Shown here: in pieces, positions 34,826-43,761 of the stretch
How the letters are laid out: every line of letters begins with the position of its first letter
How positions within the stretch are numbered: the stretch's first letter is position 1
Source: Pandoraea fibrosis
GTDB lineage: Bacteria; Pseudomonadota; Gammaproteobacteria; Burkholderiales; Burkholderiaceae
Length of the DNA: 64,000 nucleotides
Reading direction: 5' to 3'
Assembly: GCF_000807775.2 (NCBI RefSeq)
Contig: NZ_CP047385.1
Span: 4,340,001-4,404,000, forward strand
The notes under the pieces: generated by a model
Told to the model about the DNA's origin: nothing
Database searches by the model: none
Seen by the model: only the letters and a program-made list of their open reading frames with translations
Made by a program: the position numbers and the translations under genes

Positions 34826-35533
34826 ATGAACGAACTGACGCCGAATGCCCGACCGGCAGCCTCGCCGGCCTGCGGTCCTGTTTCCGACTCGCGCCCCTGC
34901 CTGCGCACCGCATGGTTGAGCGCGGTGGCTTGTCTCCTGTTGGCCGTCGTTGCGATCCCGTGGATCGACCGGCCCGTGGTGGACTTCGTGCATATCCACA
35001 CGCAGGGAACCCGCTGGATTCAGCACGTCGCGGAATTACCCTCGCCGTTGTTCGTCCTCGCCTGGCCCGCGTTCGTGATCGTTGGCGCGGTACTCCTGTG
35101 GCGCCGGCGACTGCCTGCATGGGCCACCACGTTGTGGCTCGCAGCCGGTGCGGTGGGTGTGGGCAGTGTGCTCAAGCAGGGGCTGAAGTTTGTGTTCGGG
35201 CGCACATGGCCGGCCACATGGATTCATGACAATCCGTCGTATTTGCGCGACGGCGTTTTCGCGTTCCGTCTGTTCGGCGGCGACGGCGCGGCCTATGCCT
35301 CGTTCCCCTCCGGTCACCTCACGGTCATGCTCGCGTTCGCGACAGTGCTCGCGCTACGGCACCGCGTGCTGCGCTGGCCGTGCGCCGTCGCCGTTGCACT
35401 GACGGGATTCGGCCAGATCGCGGCCGCTTATCACTGGACGAGCGATGCGCTTGCGGGGGCAGCACTCGGCATCGCGATCGGCACAGCGTTCGTCGCCGCA
35501 TGGCAGCGCTGGAGCCTGCGCGCCGGGGTGTGA
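34826..35533 (+). CDS. PAP2-family membrane phosphatase
   Basis: A 235-residue membrane protein with about six spans. The three PAP2 motifs are present: LKFVFGRTWP (Arg; the usual following Pro is shifted), SFPSGH with the first catalytic His, and YHWTSDALAG with the second His and Asp. These enzymes dephosphorylate undecaprenyl pyrophosphate or phosphatidic acid at the periplasmic face. The start ATG at 34826 is preceded by an AT-rich stretch. Confidence 0.9.
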   Translation: MNELTPNARPAASPACGPVSDSRPCLRTAWLSAVACLLLAVVAIPWIDRPVVDFVHIHTQGTRWIQHVAELPSPLFVLAWPAFVIVGAVLLWRRRLPAWATTLWLAAGAVGVGSVLKQGLKFVFGRTWPATWIHDNPSYLRDGVFAFRLFGGDGAAYASFPSGHLTVMLAFATVLALRHRVLRWPCAVAVALTGFGQIAAAYHWTSDALAGAALGIAIGTAFVAAWQRWSLRAGV

Positions 35534-35752
35534 GGAACAGCACGCCACCGGGGGCGACAATTTCGTGAATCGGCCGGATCCACGCATAATGGCCGTTGAT
35601 AACAATAAACCCGAGACTGCCCGACTTGGTTAGCGGCGAGCCGTGAGCGCCGCCGGACGTTTGCCACATGTCTGTACGATGGCGTCCGAAGCGTTGGCAC
35701 ATGACAGCGCAACAGCACCGTAGTGCCGCCAGGCAGCCAAGCCACCCGATTC

Positions 35753-36505
35753 ATGACTGTCGATCCGTTGCTCCCCCTCATTGCCGGTGCCTGCGTCGCC
35801 GGCTTCGTGCAAGGCCTGTCCGGTTTTGCGTTCAGCCTGGTCGCACTGTCCTTCTGGGCATGGACGCTGCCCCCTACGCTGGCAGGCCCGCTCGCCGCCT
35901 TCTGTTCGCTCATCGGCCAACTTCTGGGCTTACGCGCCGCCCGCCGGGCGGTGCCGCTCGGTCGTCTCGCCCCGTTCATTCTCTGCGGTCTGATCGGCGT
36001 GCCGGTCGGTGTGTGGATGCTTCGCTATCTTGATCCGGTGTGGTTCCGGGCAGGCATTGGCGCAGTCCTCGTGATCTATTGCACGATCCTGCTGCTCGCC
36101 GCCCACCTGCCCCGCATCCGGCACGGCGGACGAGCCGCAGACGGCGTCGTCGGCTTCATCGGCGGCGTGATGGGCGGCATCGGCGGACTCGTCGGTGTGG
36201 TGCCCACGCTCTGGTGCACGTTGCGCGGCTGGGACAAGGACATGCAGCGCGCCGTCATGCAGATCTTCTTCATCGTCATGCACACGCTTACCATCACGCT
36301 CTACGCAGTGCATGGGGTGATTACCGTGCAGACGCTGCATGTGTTCGCCATTGCCGTGCCGTCGATGATCCTGCCAACGCTTGCCGGCGCATGGGCTTAC
36401 CAGTTCCTCTCCGATCATGCCTTCCGACGTATGGTGCTCGCGCTGCTTGCCTGTTCCGGCGTGACGCTGCTTGTCGGCACGGTGCCCGAATTGCTCGCGC
36501 GCTGA
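35753..36505 (+). CDS. TauE/SafE family sulfite or organosulfonate exporter
   Basis: A 250-residue protein with about eight membrane spans. Signature features are GACVAGFVQGLSGFAFSLVA near the N-terminus and GFIGGVMGGIGGLVGVVPTLW in the middle, the repeated TauE motif. It probably exports small sulfur-containing anions or acts as a permease. The frame opens at 35723, but the ATG at 35753 begins at the first span. No strong ribosome site was seen for either. Confidence 0.87.
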   Translation: MTVDPLLPLIAGACVAGFVQGLSGFAFSLVALSFWAWTLPPTLAGPLAAFCSLIGQLLGLRAARRAVPLGRLAPFILCGLIGVPVGVWMLRYLDPVWFRAGIGAVLVIYCTILLLAAHLPRIRHGGRAADGVVGFIGGVMGGIGGLVGVVPTLWCTLRGWDKDMQRAVMQIFFIVMHTLTITLYAVHGVITVQTLHVFAIAVPSMILPTLAGAWAYQFLSDHAFRRMVLALLACSGVTLLVGTVPELLAR

Positions 36506-36607
36506 GTCGCTTCATGCACCTCGCGCACGGCAAGCGTGAATTCGCGCAAACGGGCATCAGTGCGCGGCGTTACGATGGCGGTATCCCTTCGCTCCCGTCC
36601 TCGCGCC

Positions 36608-37270
36608 ATGCCCGCCGTTGCCTCGTTTCTCGATCGTGCCGCCGCAGGTAACGCGCTGGCCGAAGTGCTCGCGTCCCATGAATTGATCTCGCGCTGCGCG
36701 CCGCCGCTGGTGCTCGCGATTCCGCGCGGCGGCGTCCCCGTCGCACTGCCCATTGCCCGCCAGTTGAACGGCACCCTCGACGTGCTGCTCGCCCACAAGT
36801 TGCGGGCGCCGCACCACGCCGAACTGGCCGTTGGCGCGGTCGACGAGTTCGGCGGCATCTTCCTCGCCGATCACGCACTCTCTCTCGGCGCCACCGGCAC
36901 CTATCTCTCGCATGAAACCGCACGTCAGCGCGCGCTCATTGCCCAACGGCGTCAGGCGTATACCCCGGGACGCGGCGCGCCACATGTGCAAGACCGACCG
37001 GTCGTGATCGTTGACGACGGTATCGCGACCGGCGCCACGATGATCGCGGCATTGCGAGCGATGCGACGCCTCGGTGCGACACCGCTCATCGCCTGCGCGC
37101 CGGTCGGTGCACGTGACGCCATCGCGCGGCTGACGACCTTGGCGGATGCCGTCGTTTGTCTGGAAACACCGCAGCCTTTCTACGCGGTGAGCGTGGCGTA
37201 CAGCGACTTTGTGCAAACGGACGATGCGACCGTGATCGCGCTGCTCGCGATGGCGGCGGATCGTCCCTAG
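36608..37270 (+). CDS. Phosphoribosyltransferase domain protein
   Basis: About 220 residues. The PRPP-binding loop VVIVDDGIATGATM is at about residues 131-144, with a preceding ILAIPRGGVPVALPIA-like segment (VLAIPRGGVPVAL). The group of stand-alone phosphoribosyltransferases with this architecture is often encoded near hydrolases or erythromycin-esterase-like genes, and the true substrate is unknown. Two in-frame ATGs (36575 and 36608) are possible; the second begins at the conserved region (MPAVASFLDRAAAGN). Confidence 0.83.
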   Translation: MPAVASFLDRAAAGNALAEVLASHELISRCAPPLVLAIPRGGVPVALPIARQLNGTLDVLLAHKLRAPHHAELAVGAVDEFGGIFLADHALSLGATGTYLSHETARQRALIAQRRQAYTPGRGAPHVQDRPVVIVDDGIATGATMIAALRAMRRLGATPLIACAPVGARDAIARLTTLADAVVCLETPQPFYAVSVAYSDFVQTDDATVIALLAMAADRP

Positions 37271-37423
37271 GCCGTCAGCGAAATCTGCATCGCCGCCAAG
37301 GCTGCCGTAGCGGCACACCCCGCGATTGCACTACACTTGAGCCTGCTGCGCGCCGTGACCTTGCCGAAGGACGAGCGCGCCGCTTGCGCCGCCTCTTGCC
37401 CCTCAGTTTCGACGGAGCCTGTG

Positions 37424-37954
37424 ATGACGACGTCCCTGATTCTCAATGTGATCGGTCCGGATCGTCCGGGTCTGGTCAACGCAATCGCCGATCGGGCGAG
37501 CGCCTCCGGCGCCAACTGGCTGGAGAGCCGCCTCGCCAATCTTGCCGGCCAGTTCGCCGGCATCATCCATCTGCAAGTCCCCGACGAGCACGCCGACGCG
37601 CTCACGCAAGCCCTGAGCGCGCTGGAAACGCACGGCCTGCGCGTCACCGTCACGCGCGCGCAAAGCGCCGCCACCGATCCGGCCGCCCGCACGCTTCAGC
37701 TCGATCTGGTCGGGCAGGATCATCCAGGCATCGTCAAGGAAATCTCGCACGTCCTGTTCTCGCGCGGCATCAGCATCGATGAGCTCGCCACGGAATGCGT
37801 CGAGGGATCCATGTCGGGCGGCACGCTGTTTCGTGCGACCGCGCGCCTTCATGTACCTGCAAGTGTCAGCACGGAATCGCTACGCGAGACACTGGAAAGT
37901 CTGGCCGACGACCTGATGGTCGATGTCGAACTCGATTCGCCAGCCGGTGCCTGA
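37424..37954 (+). CDS. Glycine cleavage system repressor-like protein with two ACT domains (GcvR family)
   Basis: A 176-residue protein with tandem ACT domains. The first begins LILNVIGPDRPGLVNAIAD and the second LQLDLVGQDHPGIVKEISHV at about residue 90. ACT domains bind small ligands such as glycine. GcvR partners GcvA in glycine-cleavage control in enterobacteria, and the role in Burkholderiaceae is not established. The ATG at 37424 follows GGAG by seven bases. The SRPBCC gene starts 10 bases after its stop. Confidence 0.87.
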   Translation: MTTSLILNVIGPDRPGLVNAIADRASASGANWLESRLANLAGQFAGIIHLQVPDEHADALTQALSALETHGLRVTVTRAQSAATDPAARTLQLDLVGQDHPGIVKEISHVLFSRGISIDELATECVEGSMSGGTLFRATARLHVPASVSTESLRETLESLADDLMVDVELDSPAGA

Positions 37955-37964
37955 GCGCACGCCG

Positions 37965-38552
37965 ATGAAGCGAGCCTTCCTGTTCGTCCTCGGGGCGGTG
38001 GCCCTGCTCGCCGTGTTCTCGTTGCTCCCGCTGCCCTTCGAGCGCCAGACACATGTCGTGAATACCGTCACGCTGCGCGCACCGCCGCAGGTCGTCTACG
38101 ACTACGCCACCACGCCGCAGAACTGGCCCAAGTGGCATCCGGCCTCGATCAACGTGCAAGGATCGACCGACCATCCGCTCAAGGTGGGCGAGGAAGTCGC
38201 CGAAGAATTCCGGCTCGCAGGGCGGCACGGCATCGTTCACTGGAAGGTCGTCGACGCCAGGCCGCCGCTCGAATGGCGCATCGAAGGCGAGGTCAACCGG
38301 CGTCCATCGGGCGAAGTCCGCTATAAGCTCACGCCGGATGGCACCGGCACACGCTTTGAGCGCGACTTCATCTATCGCACACCGAATCTGCTCTTTCTGA
38401 TTCTCGATCCGATCTTCATCGGGCCTCGCATGCGCGCGGAGTCGGCGCAAGGCGCGAAGCAACTCGAACAGATTTTCGAGGCGCTGGCCCCGGCCGTGCC
38501 TGCCACGGCCTCGATGCCGGACGCCGCCGCGAGCGCTGCGACGGCCCAGTGA
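37965..38552 (+). CDS. SRPBCC family protein with N-terminal membrane anchor
   Basis: A 195-residue protein: one N-terminal span (AFLFVLGAVALLAVFSLLPL) followed by a polyketide-cyclase/START-like domain (LRAPPQVVYDYATTPQNWPK, FERDFIYRTPNLLFLILD). This fold binds hydrophobic ligands; the ligand here is unknown. It is probably tethered to the inner membrane. The C-terminus is an Ala/Pro tail. It is likely co-transcribed with the ACT protein gene 10 bases upstream. Confidence 0.85.
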   Translation: MKRAFLFVLGAVALLAVFSLLPLPFERQTHVVNTVTLRAPPQVVYDYATTPQNWPKWHPASINVQGSTDHPLKVGEEVAEEFRLAGRHGIVHWKVVDARPPLEWRIEGEVNRRPSGEVRYKLTPDGTGTRFERDFIYRTPNLLFLILDPIFIGPRMRAESAQGAKQLEQIFEALAPAVPATASMPDAAASAATAQ

Positions 38553-38702
38553 GGCAGTCGCAGCATAGCGTCGAGAGACGCCGGAAGACGCGAGGGAAAA
38601 GTGCTGCGGCAACAGGTCCGGCCGTCACCCAATCCGCATTCGGTCGGCCGGGCGCCAGGGATTCTCTGCTGCGCGGCCGCGCATTGGCGCCTGACGCTCG
38701 GC

Positions 38703-39461
38703 TTACTCGTTGAACGTCGCCGCCATGGTCTCGGCCGCGGCCTCGAGGTCGGGCAAGAACGTCATGAGCGTCTCGAGCGTGCAATGCTGCGCGCTCGCCT
38801 GTACCGCGATGGCGGCACACGCGCGATTACGGTCGAGCATCACCGGCACGGCAACGGCAATCATGCCCGGCACATGCTCTTCGTTATTCGTGCCCACCCG
38901 GCGTTTGCGTGTCTCCGCCAACTCCTCGCGCAGGTCTTCCAGATCGGTGATGGTGTTCTCCGCGCGCGGGCGCAACGGCAAATGGGCAATCAACTTCTCA
39001 CGACGTGCGCGCGGCAGAAACGCCAGCAGCAATTTGCCGCTCGCCGTGCAGTGCAGCGGCACGCGCGATCCGGGAGACAGCTTGAGTTGGCGCGACCATT
39101 CGGTCTCCACGCGGTCGAGGTAGACGAGATCGTCGCCCGAGAGCATCGACAGATTGCAGGTCTCGCCCAGCTTGTCGACCAATTGCTGAAGGACGGCATG
39201 ACGCGCAGCCGCCGGGCCGACGTGCATCAACGCATTGACGGCCATTGCCCGCACCCGCGACGACGGCTCGTAATGACGGCTGCCAGCCTCACGCGTGACC
39301 AGCCAGGCAGCTTCGAGTTGTTTGAGAATACGGTGCACGGTCTGCTTGGGCAGACCGATGGCGGCAACAATCTCCGCCAACGTCATGGGCGTGCCGGAGG
39401 CACTGAGAATTTCAAGAATGCGAAATGCGCGGACGGCCGCAGCGTTCGACTGATTGCTCAT
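38703..39461 (-). CDS. IclR-family transcriptional regulator
   Basis: A 252-residue regulator. The N-terminal winged helix is AVRAFRILEILSASG, TLAEIVAAIGLPKQTVHRIL and LVTREAGSRHYEPSSRV. The C-terminal GAF-like effector domain is PLHCTASGKLLLAFLP and VPGMIAVAVPVMLDR. IclR proteins control catabolic genes. The adjacent hydroxyacid dehydrogenase on the same strand is a possible target. Confidence 0.93.
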   Translation of the reverse strand: MSNQSNAAAVRAFRILEILSASGTPMTLAEIVAAIGLPKQTVHRILKQLEAAWLVTREAGSRHYEPSSRVRAMAVNALMHVGPAAARHAVLQQLVDKLGETCNLSMLSGDDLVYLDRVETEWSRQLKLSPGSRVPLHCTASGKLLLAFLPRARREKLIAHLPLRPRAENTITDLEDLREELAETRKRRVGTNNEEHVPGMIAVAVPVMLDRNRACAAIAVQASAQHCTLETLMTFLPDLEAAAETMAATFNE

Positions 39462-39661
39462 GTCGGTACCTGGATCTCGGGTTCGAGTTGTGTTCTAGAT
39501 CGTTATCGCTCGCGGCGGTCTCCCTCCTGCCCAACGTCGGCACGCCAGCGCGCAAGCTCGCTCCCAAGCCGTCGCGTTGTCGTACCGTCGCGCCGCGACG
39601 TCCCGTTTTCCGCATTCTAGTGCCAATCGATACCGGCTGACGATTGGAGATAAACCCGGAG

Positions 39662-39676
39662 ATATTCCAAATATCG
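39662..39676. promoter_or_regulatory. Palindrome upstream of the iclR-type gene
   Basis: GATATT-CCA-AATATC is symmetric around a three-base centre. It lies about 200 bases before the regulator start and could be an autoregulatory operator. The rest of 39462-39761 holds no gene. Confidence 0.4.
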
Positions 39677-39761
39677 GATACCTGACGATGAGACGCACGC
39701 ATCGCCCGGCAGGCCGCCGGGCGTCTCACGGTCACCGAAAGGCGGGGCCGGCCTGAACGTT

Positions 39762-40736
39762 TCAGGCCTTACCGGACAGCACGCGCAGACGATGAATCAG
39801 GCTGGAGGTATCCCAGCGCGAACCGCCAAGCGCCTGCACGTCGCCATAAAACTGGTCGACGAGCGCCGTGACCGGCAACGACACGCCGTTGCGCTGCCCT
39901 TCGGCCAGACACAGCCCGAGATCCTTGCGCATCCAGTCGACCGCGAATCCGAAGTCGAATTTGCCGTCGATCATGGTCTGACCACGGTTGTCCATTTGCC
40001 AGCTTGCCGCAGCGCCCTTGTTGATGACGTCCAGCACGAGCGGCATGTCCAGACCGGCCCGCTGACCGAAGTTGATCGCCTCGGACAACCCCTGCACCAG
40101 TCCGGCGATGCAGATCTGATTGACCATCTTGGCCAGTTGCCCGGCACCGGCGTCGCCGATGCGGGTCACGGCGCGGCCGTAGGCGCCGAGCGTTGCCGAC
40201 ACGCGTTCGAAAGCCGCAGCGTCGCCACCGCACATGATCGTGAGCGCACCGTTCTTGGCGCCGGCTTCACCGCCCGACACCGGCGCGTCGACAAAATGCA
40301 GGCCCTTTTCGCGGGCGGCCGCATAGAGTTCGCGCGCCACATCGGCCGAGGCCGTCGTGTGGTCGACGAAGACGGCGTCGGCCTTCATGCCGGCGAAGGC
40401 GCCCTGCTCTCCGAGCACGATGCTGCGCAGGTCGTCGTCGTTACCCACGCAAGCGGCAACGATATCGGCGTCGCGTACCGCGTCGACCGGCGTGGTGGCG
40501 GTGGTGCCGCCGTACTCCTTCGCCCATTGCTGCGCCTTGGCAGCCGTGCGGTTATAGACCGTGACCTGATGACCCGCGCGCTGCAGATGACCGGCCATGG
40601 GATAACCCATCACGCCCAGACCGAGAAATGCGACGCGAAGGGAAGATGCTTGCGATGAGGGGGAAGTCAATTCGAGGGCCTCGCAGGTTGATTCGCTAAG
40701 AAGAGGCGCCAAAGGGCGCGATGCAGGCGTGCGCAC
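39762..40736 (-). CDS. NAD(P)-dependent beta-hydroxyacid dehydrogenase (3-hydroxyisobutyrate / tartronate semialdehyde reductase family)
   Basis: A protein of up to 324 residues. The nucleotide-binding motif is FLGLGVMGYPMAGHL, the substrate-site phrase is FVDAPVSGGEAGAKNGAL, and the catalytic Lys is in GAGQLAKMVNQ. It interconverts 3-hydroxy acids and semialdehydes. The first 30 residues from the GTG at 40736 (Ser/Pro/Leu-rich) precede the conserved start and may not be translated; the true start could be nearer 40650. It is followed by the IclR-type regulator on the same strand. Confidence 0.9.
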   Translation of the reverse strand: MRTPASRPLAPLLSESTCEALELTSPSSQASSLRVAFLGLGVMGYPMAGHLQRAGHQVTVYNRTAAKAQQWAKEYGGTTATTPVDAVRDADIVAACVGNDDDLRSIVLGEQGAFAGMKADAVFVDHTTASADVARELYAAAREKGLHFVDAPVSGGEAGAKNGALTIMCGGDAAAFERVSATLGAYGRAVTRIGDAGAGQLAKMVNQICIAGLVQGLSEAINFGQRAGLDMPLVLDVINKGAAASWQMDNRGQTMIDGKFDFGFAVDWMRKDLGLCLAEGQRNGVSLPVTALVDQFYGDVQALGGSRWDTSSLIHRLRVLSGKA

Positions 40737-40970
40737 ACATTTGGCCCTGTCTGAAATTCAGGGGGGCTTGCGAGCCCTCATTATAGAGACGGGCCACGCC
40801 CGCGCGCCAGCGCAATCCCCCGCCACACGGGGCATTCGCGCCAATTCGCCCCAGTTTGGTGCGCCGCGACGCCTCACATAATCATCCGTAAACATCAGGC
40901 CATCGCACGGGTTTGAAAAATTCTGTTTCCGTGACTGGCGTTGCTGCCCGGTTCCGATACAATGCGCGGC

Positions 40971-41444
40971 ATGGCTGATTTTGATACCAGTTGGTCAATT
41001 CGCGTTTACTACGAGGACACGGACGCCGGAGGCGTCGTCTTCTACGCCAACTACTTAAAATTCTTTGAACGGGCCCGCACCGAGTGGCTCCGTTCGCTCG
41101 GTATCGAGCAACTCGAACTGGCCCGCAATACGGGGATGATTTTCATCGTGCGCGCAACGGCCGTCGACTATCTGAGCCCCGCCCGGCTGGACGATCTCCT
41201 CACCATTAAAAGCCGCATCGAGCGCATTGGCGGCGCCTCCGTCGACTTCGAACAGGAAGCCTGGCGCGAGGCCCCCGATGGCCACGGCGAACTGTTGGCG
41301 CGCGGAAGCATCAAAATCGGCTGCGTGGCAGCTCACACCCTGCGCCCGGGCAAAATCCCAGCGCAAGTCCGTCTCGTCATGCAATCGGCCGCCAAGTCGG
41401 TCAACGCCACGTCGGGCGAGCCTGCCCGTGGGGCAGCCGCCTGA
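40971..41444 (+). CDS. ybgC: Tol-Pal associated acyl-CoA thioesterase YbgC
   Basis: A 157-residue hotdog-fold thioesterase. The signature is RVYYEDTDAGGVVFYANYLK with the catalytic Asp, followed by FFERARTEWLRSLG. It opens the Tol-Pal cluster, as in most Proteobacteria. The start ATG at 40971 is preferred over the in-frame one at 40941. A -10-like TACAAT lies just upstream at 40958-40963. tolQ follows after 39 bases. Confidence 0.95.
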   Translation: MADFDTSWSIRVYYEDTDAGGVVFYANYLKFFERARTEWLRSLGIEQLELARNTGMIFIVRATAVDYLSPARLDDLLTIKSRIERIGGASVDFEQEAWREAPDGHGELLARGSIKIGCVAAHTLRPGKIPAQVRLVMQSAAKSVNATSGEPARGAAA

Positions 41445-41483
41445 AGCCAAGGACAAGAATTCCGGTCAGTCAACCACCACACC

Positions 41484-42158
41484 ATGCCCGATCAAGATCT
41501 TTCTATTATTTCGCTGGTCATGCACGCCAGCGTGCTCGCCCAGGCAGTGATGGGCTTGCTGCTGCTGCTCTCGCTGCTCTCGTGGACGCACATCTTCCGC
41601 AAGATCTTCGCGATTCGCCGTGCTCGCTCTCAAACCGAGCGCTTCGAGCGTGATTTCTGGTCTGGCGGCGATCTTCAGGCGCTGTATCAAAGCGCGCTGA
41701 ACAACCGCCATCAAACCGGTTCGCTCGAACGCATCTTCGAGTCGGGCATGCGCGAGTACATCAAGGCGAGCGAAAAAGGGCTGAACGATCCGCACGCCAT
41801 TCTGGACGGCGCACGCCGTGCCATGCGCGCTTGCTATCAACGTGAAATGGACTCGCTGGAAGCCAATCTGCCGTTCCTCGCGTCAGTCGGTTCGGTAAGT
41901 CCGTACATCGGTCTGTTCGGAACGGTGTGGGGTATCATGAACGCATTCCGCGGCCTGTCGAACGTGCAACAAGCCACGCTCGCCAATGTGGCGCCGGGTA
42001 TCGCGGAAGCGCTGGTGGCCACGGCCATCGGTCTGTTCGCCGCTATCCCTGCCGTGGTTGCCTATAACCGCTTCGCCACCGACATCGACCGGCTGTCGAT
42101 CCGCTTCGAAAGCTTCATCGAAGAGTTCTCCAACATCCTGCAACGGCAGATTCACTAA
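41484..42158 (+). CDS. tolQ: Tol-Pal system protein TolQ
   Basis: A 224-residue inner-membrane proton-channel subunit of the MotA/ExbB family. Three spans are visible: LVMHASVLAQAVMGLLLLLSL near the N-terminus, SVGSVSPYIGLFGTVWGIMN at about 133-152, and GIAEALVATAIGLFAAIPAV at about 172-191. With TolR it powers TolA to constrict the outer membrane during division. It is in an operon with tolR 21 bases downstream. Confidence 0.97.
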   Translation: MPDQDLSIISLVMHASVLAQAVMGLLLLLSLLSWTHIFRKIFAIRRARSQTERFERDFWSGGDLQALYQSALNNRHQTGSLERIFESGMREYIKASEKGLNDPHAILDGARRAMRACYQREMDSLEANLPFLASVGSVSPYIGLFGTVWGIMNAFRGLSNVQQATLANVAPGIAEALVATAIGLFAAIPAVVAYNRFATDIDRLSIRFESFIEEFSNILQRQIH

Positions 42159-42179
42159 GCATTCCGGGAGCGCCGAGAC

Positions 42180-42614
42180 ATGGCAGGTTCTATGCGCAAC
42201 GCTCGCCGCGGCCGTCGCGCCATGGCGGACATCAACGTCGTACCGTACATCGACGTGATGCTGGTGCTGCTCGTCATCTTCATGGTGGCAGCACCGCTCG
42301 TCGCGCCGTCGATCGTCAATTTGCCGAGCGTCGCGAATGCGAGTCCGCAGCAGCAGACGCCGCCGGTGGTCGTCAACATCGAAGCCGATAACCGCATGCT
42401 GGTGCGCTACAAGGATGGTGAGAACACCATCGAGCAGCGCATGAGCGGGGGCGATCTGACCGGTTTCCTGCAAGGCCGTCAGGCCGCGAACCCGGATCAG
42501 CCGGTCGTCATTGCCGCCGATAAGTCGGTGCGCTATGAAATCGTCATGAATGTGATGTCCGATCTCAAGGCTCAGGGCGTGAAACGCGTGGGCCTGCTCG
42601 TCAAGCAGAAATGA
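42180..42614 (+). CDS. tolR: Tol-Pal system protein TolR
   Basis: A 144-residue ExbD/TolR protein. After the RRGRRAMADINVVPYIDVM start there is one span, with the proton-carrying Asp in YIDVMLVLLVIFMVAAP at about residue 24, then a periplasmic domain. Its stop overlaps the tolA start (ATGA). Confidence 0.96.
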   Translation: MAGSMRNARRGRRAMADINVVPYIDVMLVLLVIFMVAAPLVAPSIVNLPSVANASPQQQTPPVVVNIEADNRMLVRYKDGENTIEQRMSGGDLTGFLQGRQAANPDQPVVIAADKSVRYEIVMNVMSDLKAQGVKRVGLLVKQK

Positions 42615-43660
42615 GTCGCACTGTCGCCCGTACCGACCGCCCTAACCGCCCCATCGGCCCGCGCAATGACGAGCGAGGCACAGGGCGGGCATTTCTCCTC
42701 GCGCTGTTCATGCACGCGCTGCTGTTTGCGCTGCTGTTCTACGGCATGCGCTGGCAGAACAGTTCGCCAGCCGGCTCCGAAGCCGAACTGTGGACGCCCG
42801 CCGAAGTCGCGGAGCCGACGCCGCCGGTGGTAGCGCCTGCGCCGACACCGGCGCCGCCCGCCATTGCCGCGCCCACGCCGCCGGCAGAAGATGCCGACAT
42901 CGCCCTTCAGCAGAAAAAGCGCAAGCAGGCGCAGGAAGCCGCCGAACAGGCGCGTCTGCTCGAGGCTCAGCAGGAAAAGGCGCGTCAGGAAGCCCTCAAG
43001 CAGAAGCAACTCGCCGAGCAGCAGGCAGCGGCCGATCTGGCGCGCAAGAAGGCAGCGGCCGACGAAGCGGCGCGTCAGCAGAAGCTGGCCGATCAGAAGA
43101 AGGCCGACGAGCTGAAGCACCAGAAGGAAGAGGAAGCCAAGAAGGCAGAACAACAGAAGCAGCAACAGTTGGCCGACGCGCAGAAGAAGGCGGACGCTGA
43201 GAAGAAGGCTGCGGAAGACAAGGCGGCCAAGGCCAAGGCAGCGAAGGAAGCTGCGGCGCAGAAGGCTGCCGATGCGGCACGCGCCGAGCGTCTGGCGGCC
43301 TTGCGCGGCATGGCCGGAGGCACACCCGGCGCGACCGGCAACGGGCTGGGCTCGCAGGCCGGCGGTACCGGCTCGGGCGCTGGCGGCACCGCGTCGGCAG
43401 GCTATGCCGATCGCGTGCGTGCCAAGGTCAAGCCGAACATCGCTTACGGCGGCGACACCGAGGGCAATCCCACGGCTGTCGTTGCAGTACGCCTCGCTCC
43501 GGATGGCAGCGTACTATCGATGCAGCTGGTCAAATCGAGTGGCAATCCCGCGTGGGACGCCGCCGTTCAGGCCGCCATCACCAAATCCGACCCCTTGCCG
43601 CGCGATACGAACGGCAAAGCGCCCCCGAGCGTCAACCTGCGCTTTAGTCCAAAAGGCTGA
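42611..43660 (+). CDS. tolA: Tol-Pal system protein TolA
   Basis: A 349-residue protein of the usual three-part build. It has an N-terminal span (FLLALFMHALLFALLFYGM), a long Lys/Ala/Glu/Gln-rich helical rod from about residue 95 to 235, a Gly-rich hinge (GATGNGLGSQAGGTG) and a C-terminal TonB-like domain (VAVRLAPDGSVLSMQLVKSS). It bridges the inner membrane to TolB and Pal. The ATG overlaps the tolR stop by four bases. Confidence 0.96.
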   Translation: MSRTVARTDRPNRPIGPRNDERGTGRAFLLALFMHALLFALLFYGMRWQNSSPAGSEAELWTPAEVAEPTPPVVAPAPTPAPPAIAAPTPPAEDADIALQQKKRKQAQEAAEQARLLEAQQEKARQEALKQKQLAEQQAAADLARKKAAADEAARQQKLADQKKADELKHQKEEEAKKAEQQKQQQLADAQKKADAEKKAAEDKAAKAKAAKEAAAQKAADAARAERLAALRGMAGGTPGATGNGLGSQAGGTGSGAGGTASAGYADRVRAKVKPNIAYGGDTEGNPTAVVAVRLAPDGSVLSMQLVKSSGNPAWDAAVQAAITKSDPLPRDTNGKAPPSVNLRFSPKG

Positions 43661-43761
43661 GTCTGTTGTCTATCGGGAACGAAAACCGAGCGATGCGAGT
43701 CCATTTTCATTCGAATGTGGTAAAAATGGCCCTTGCACCGCGTAACTGACCAATCGAACGC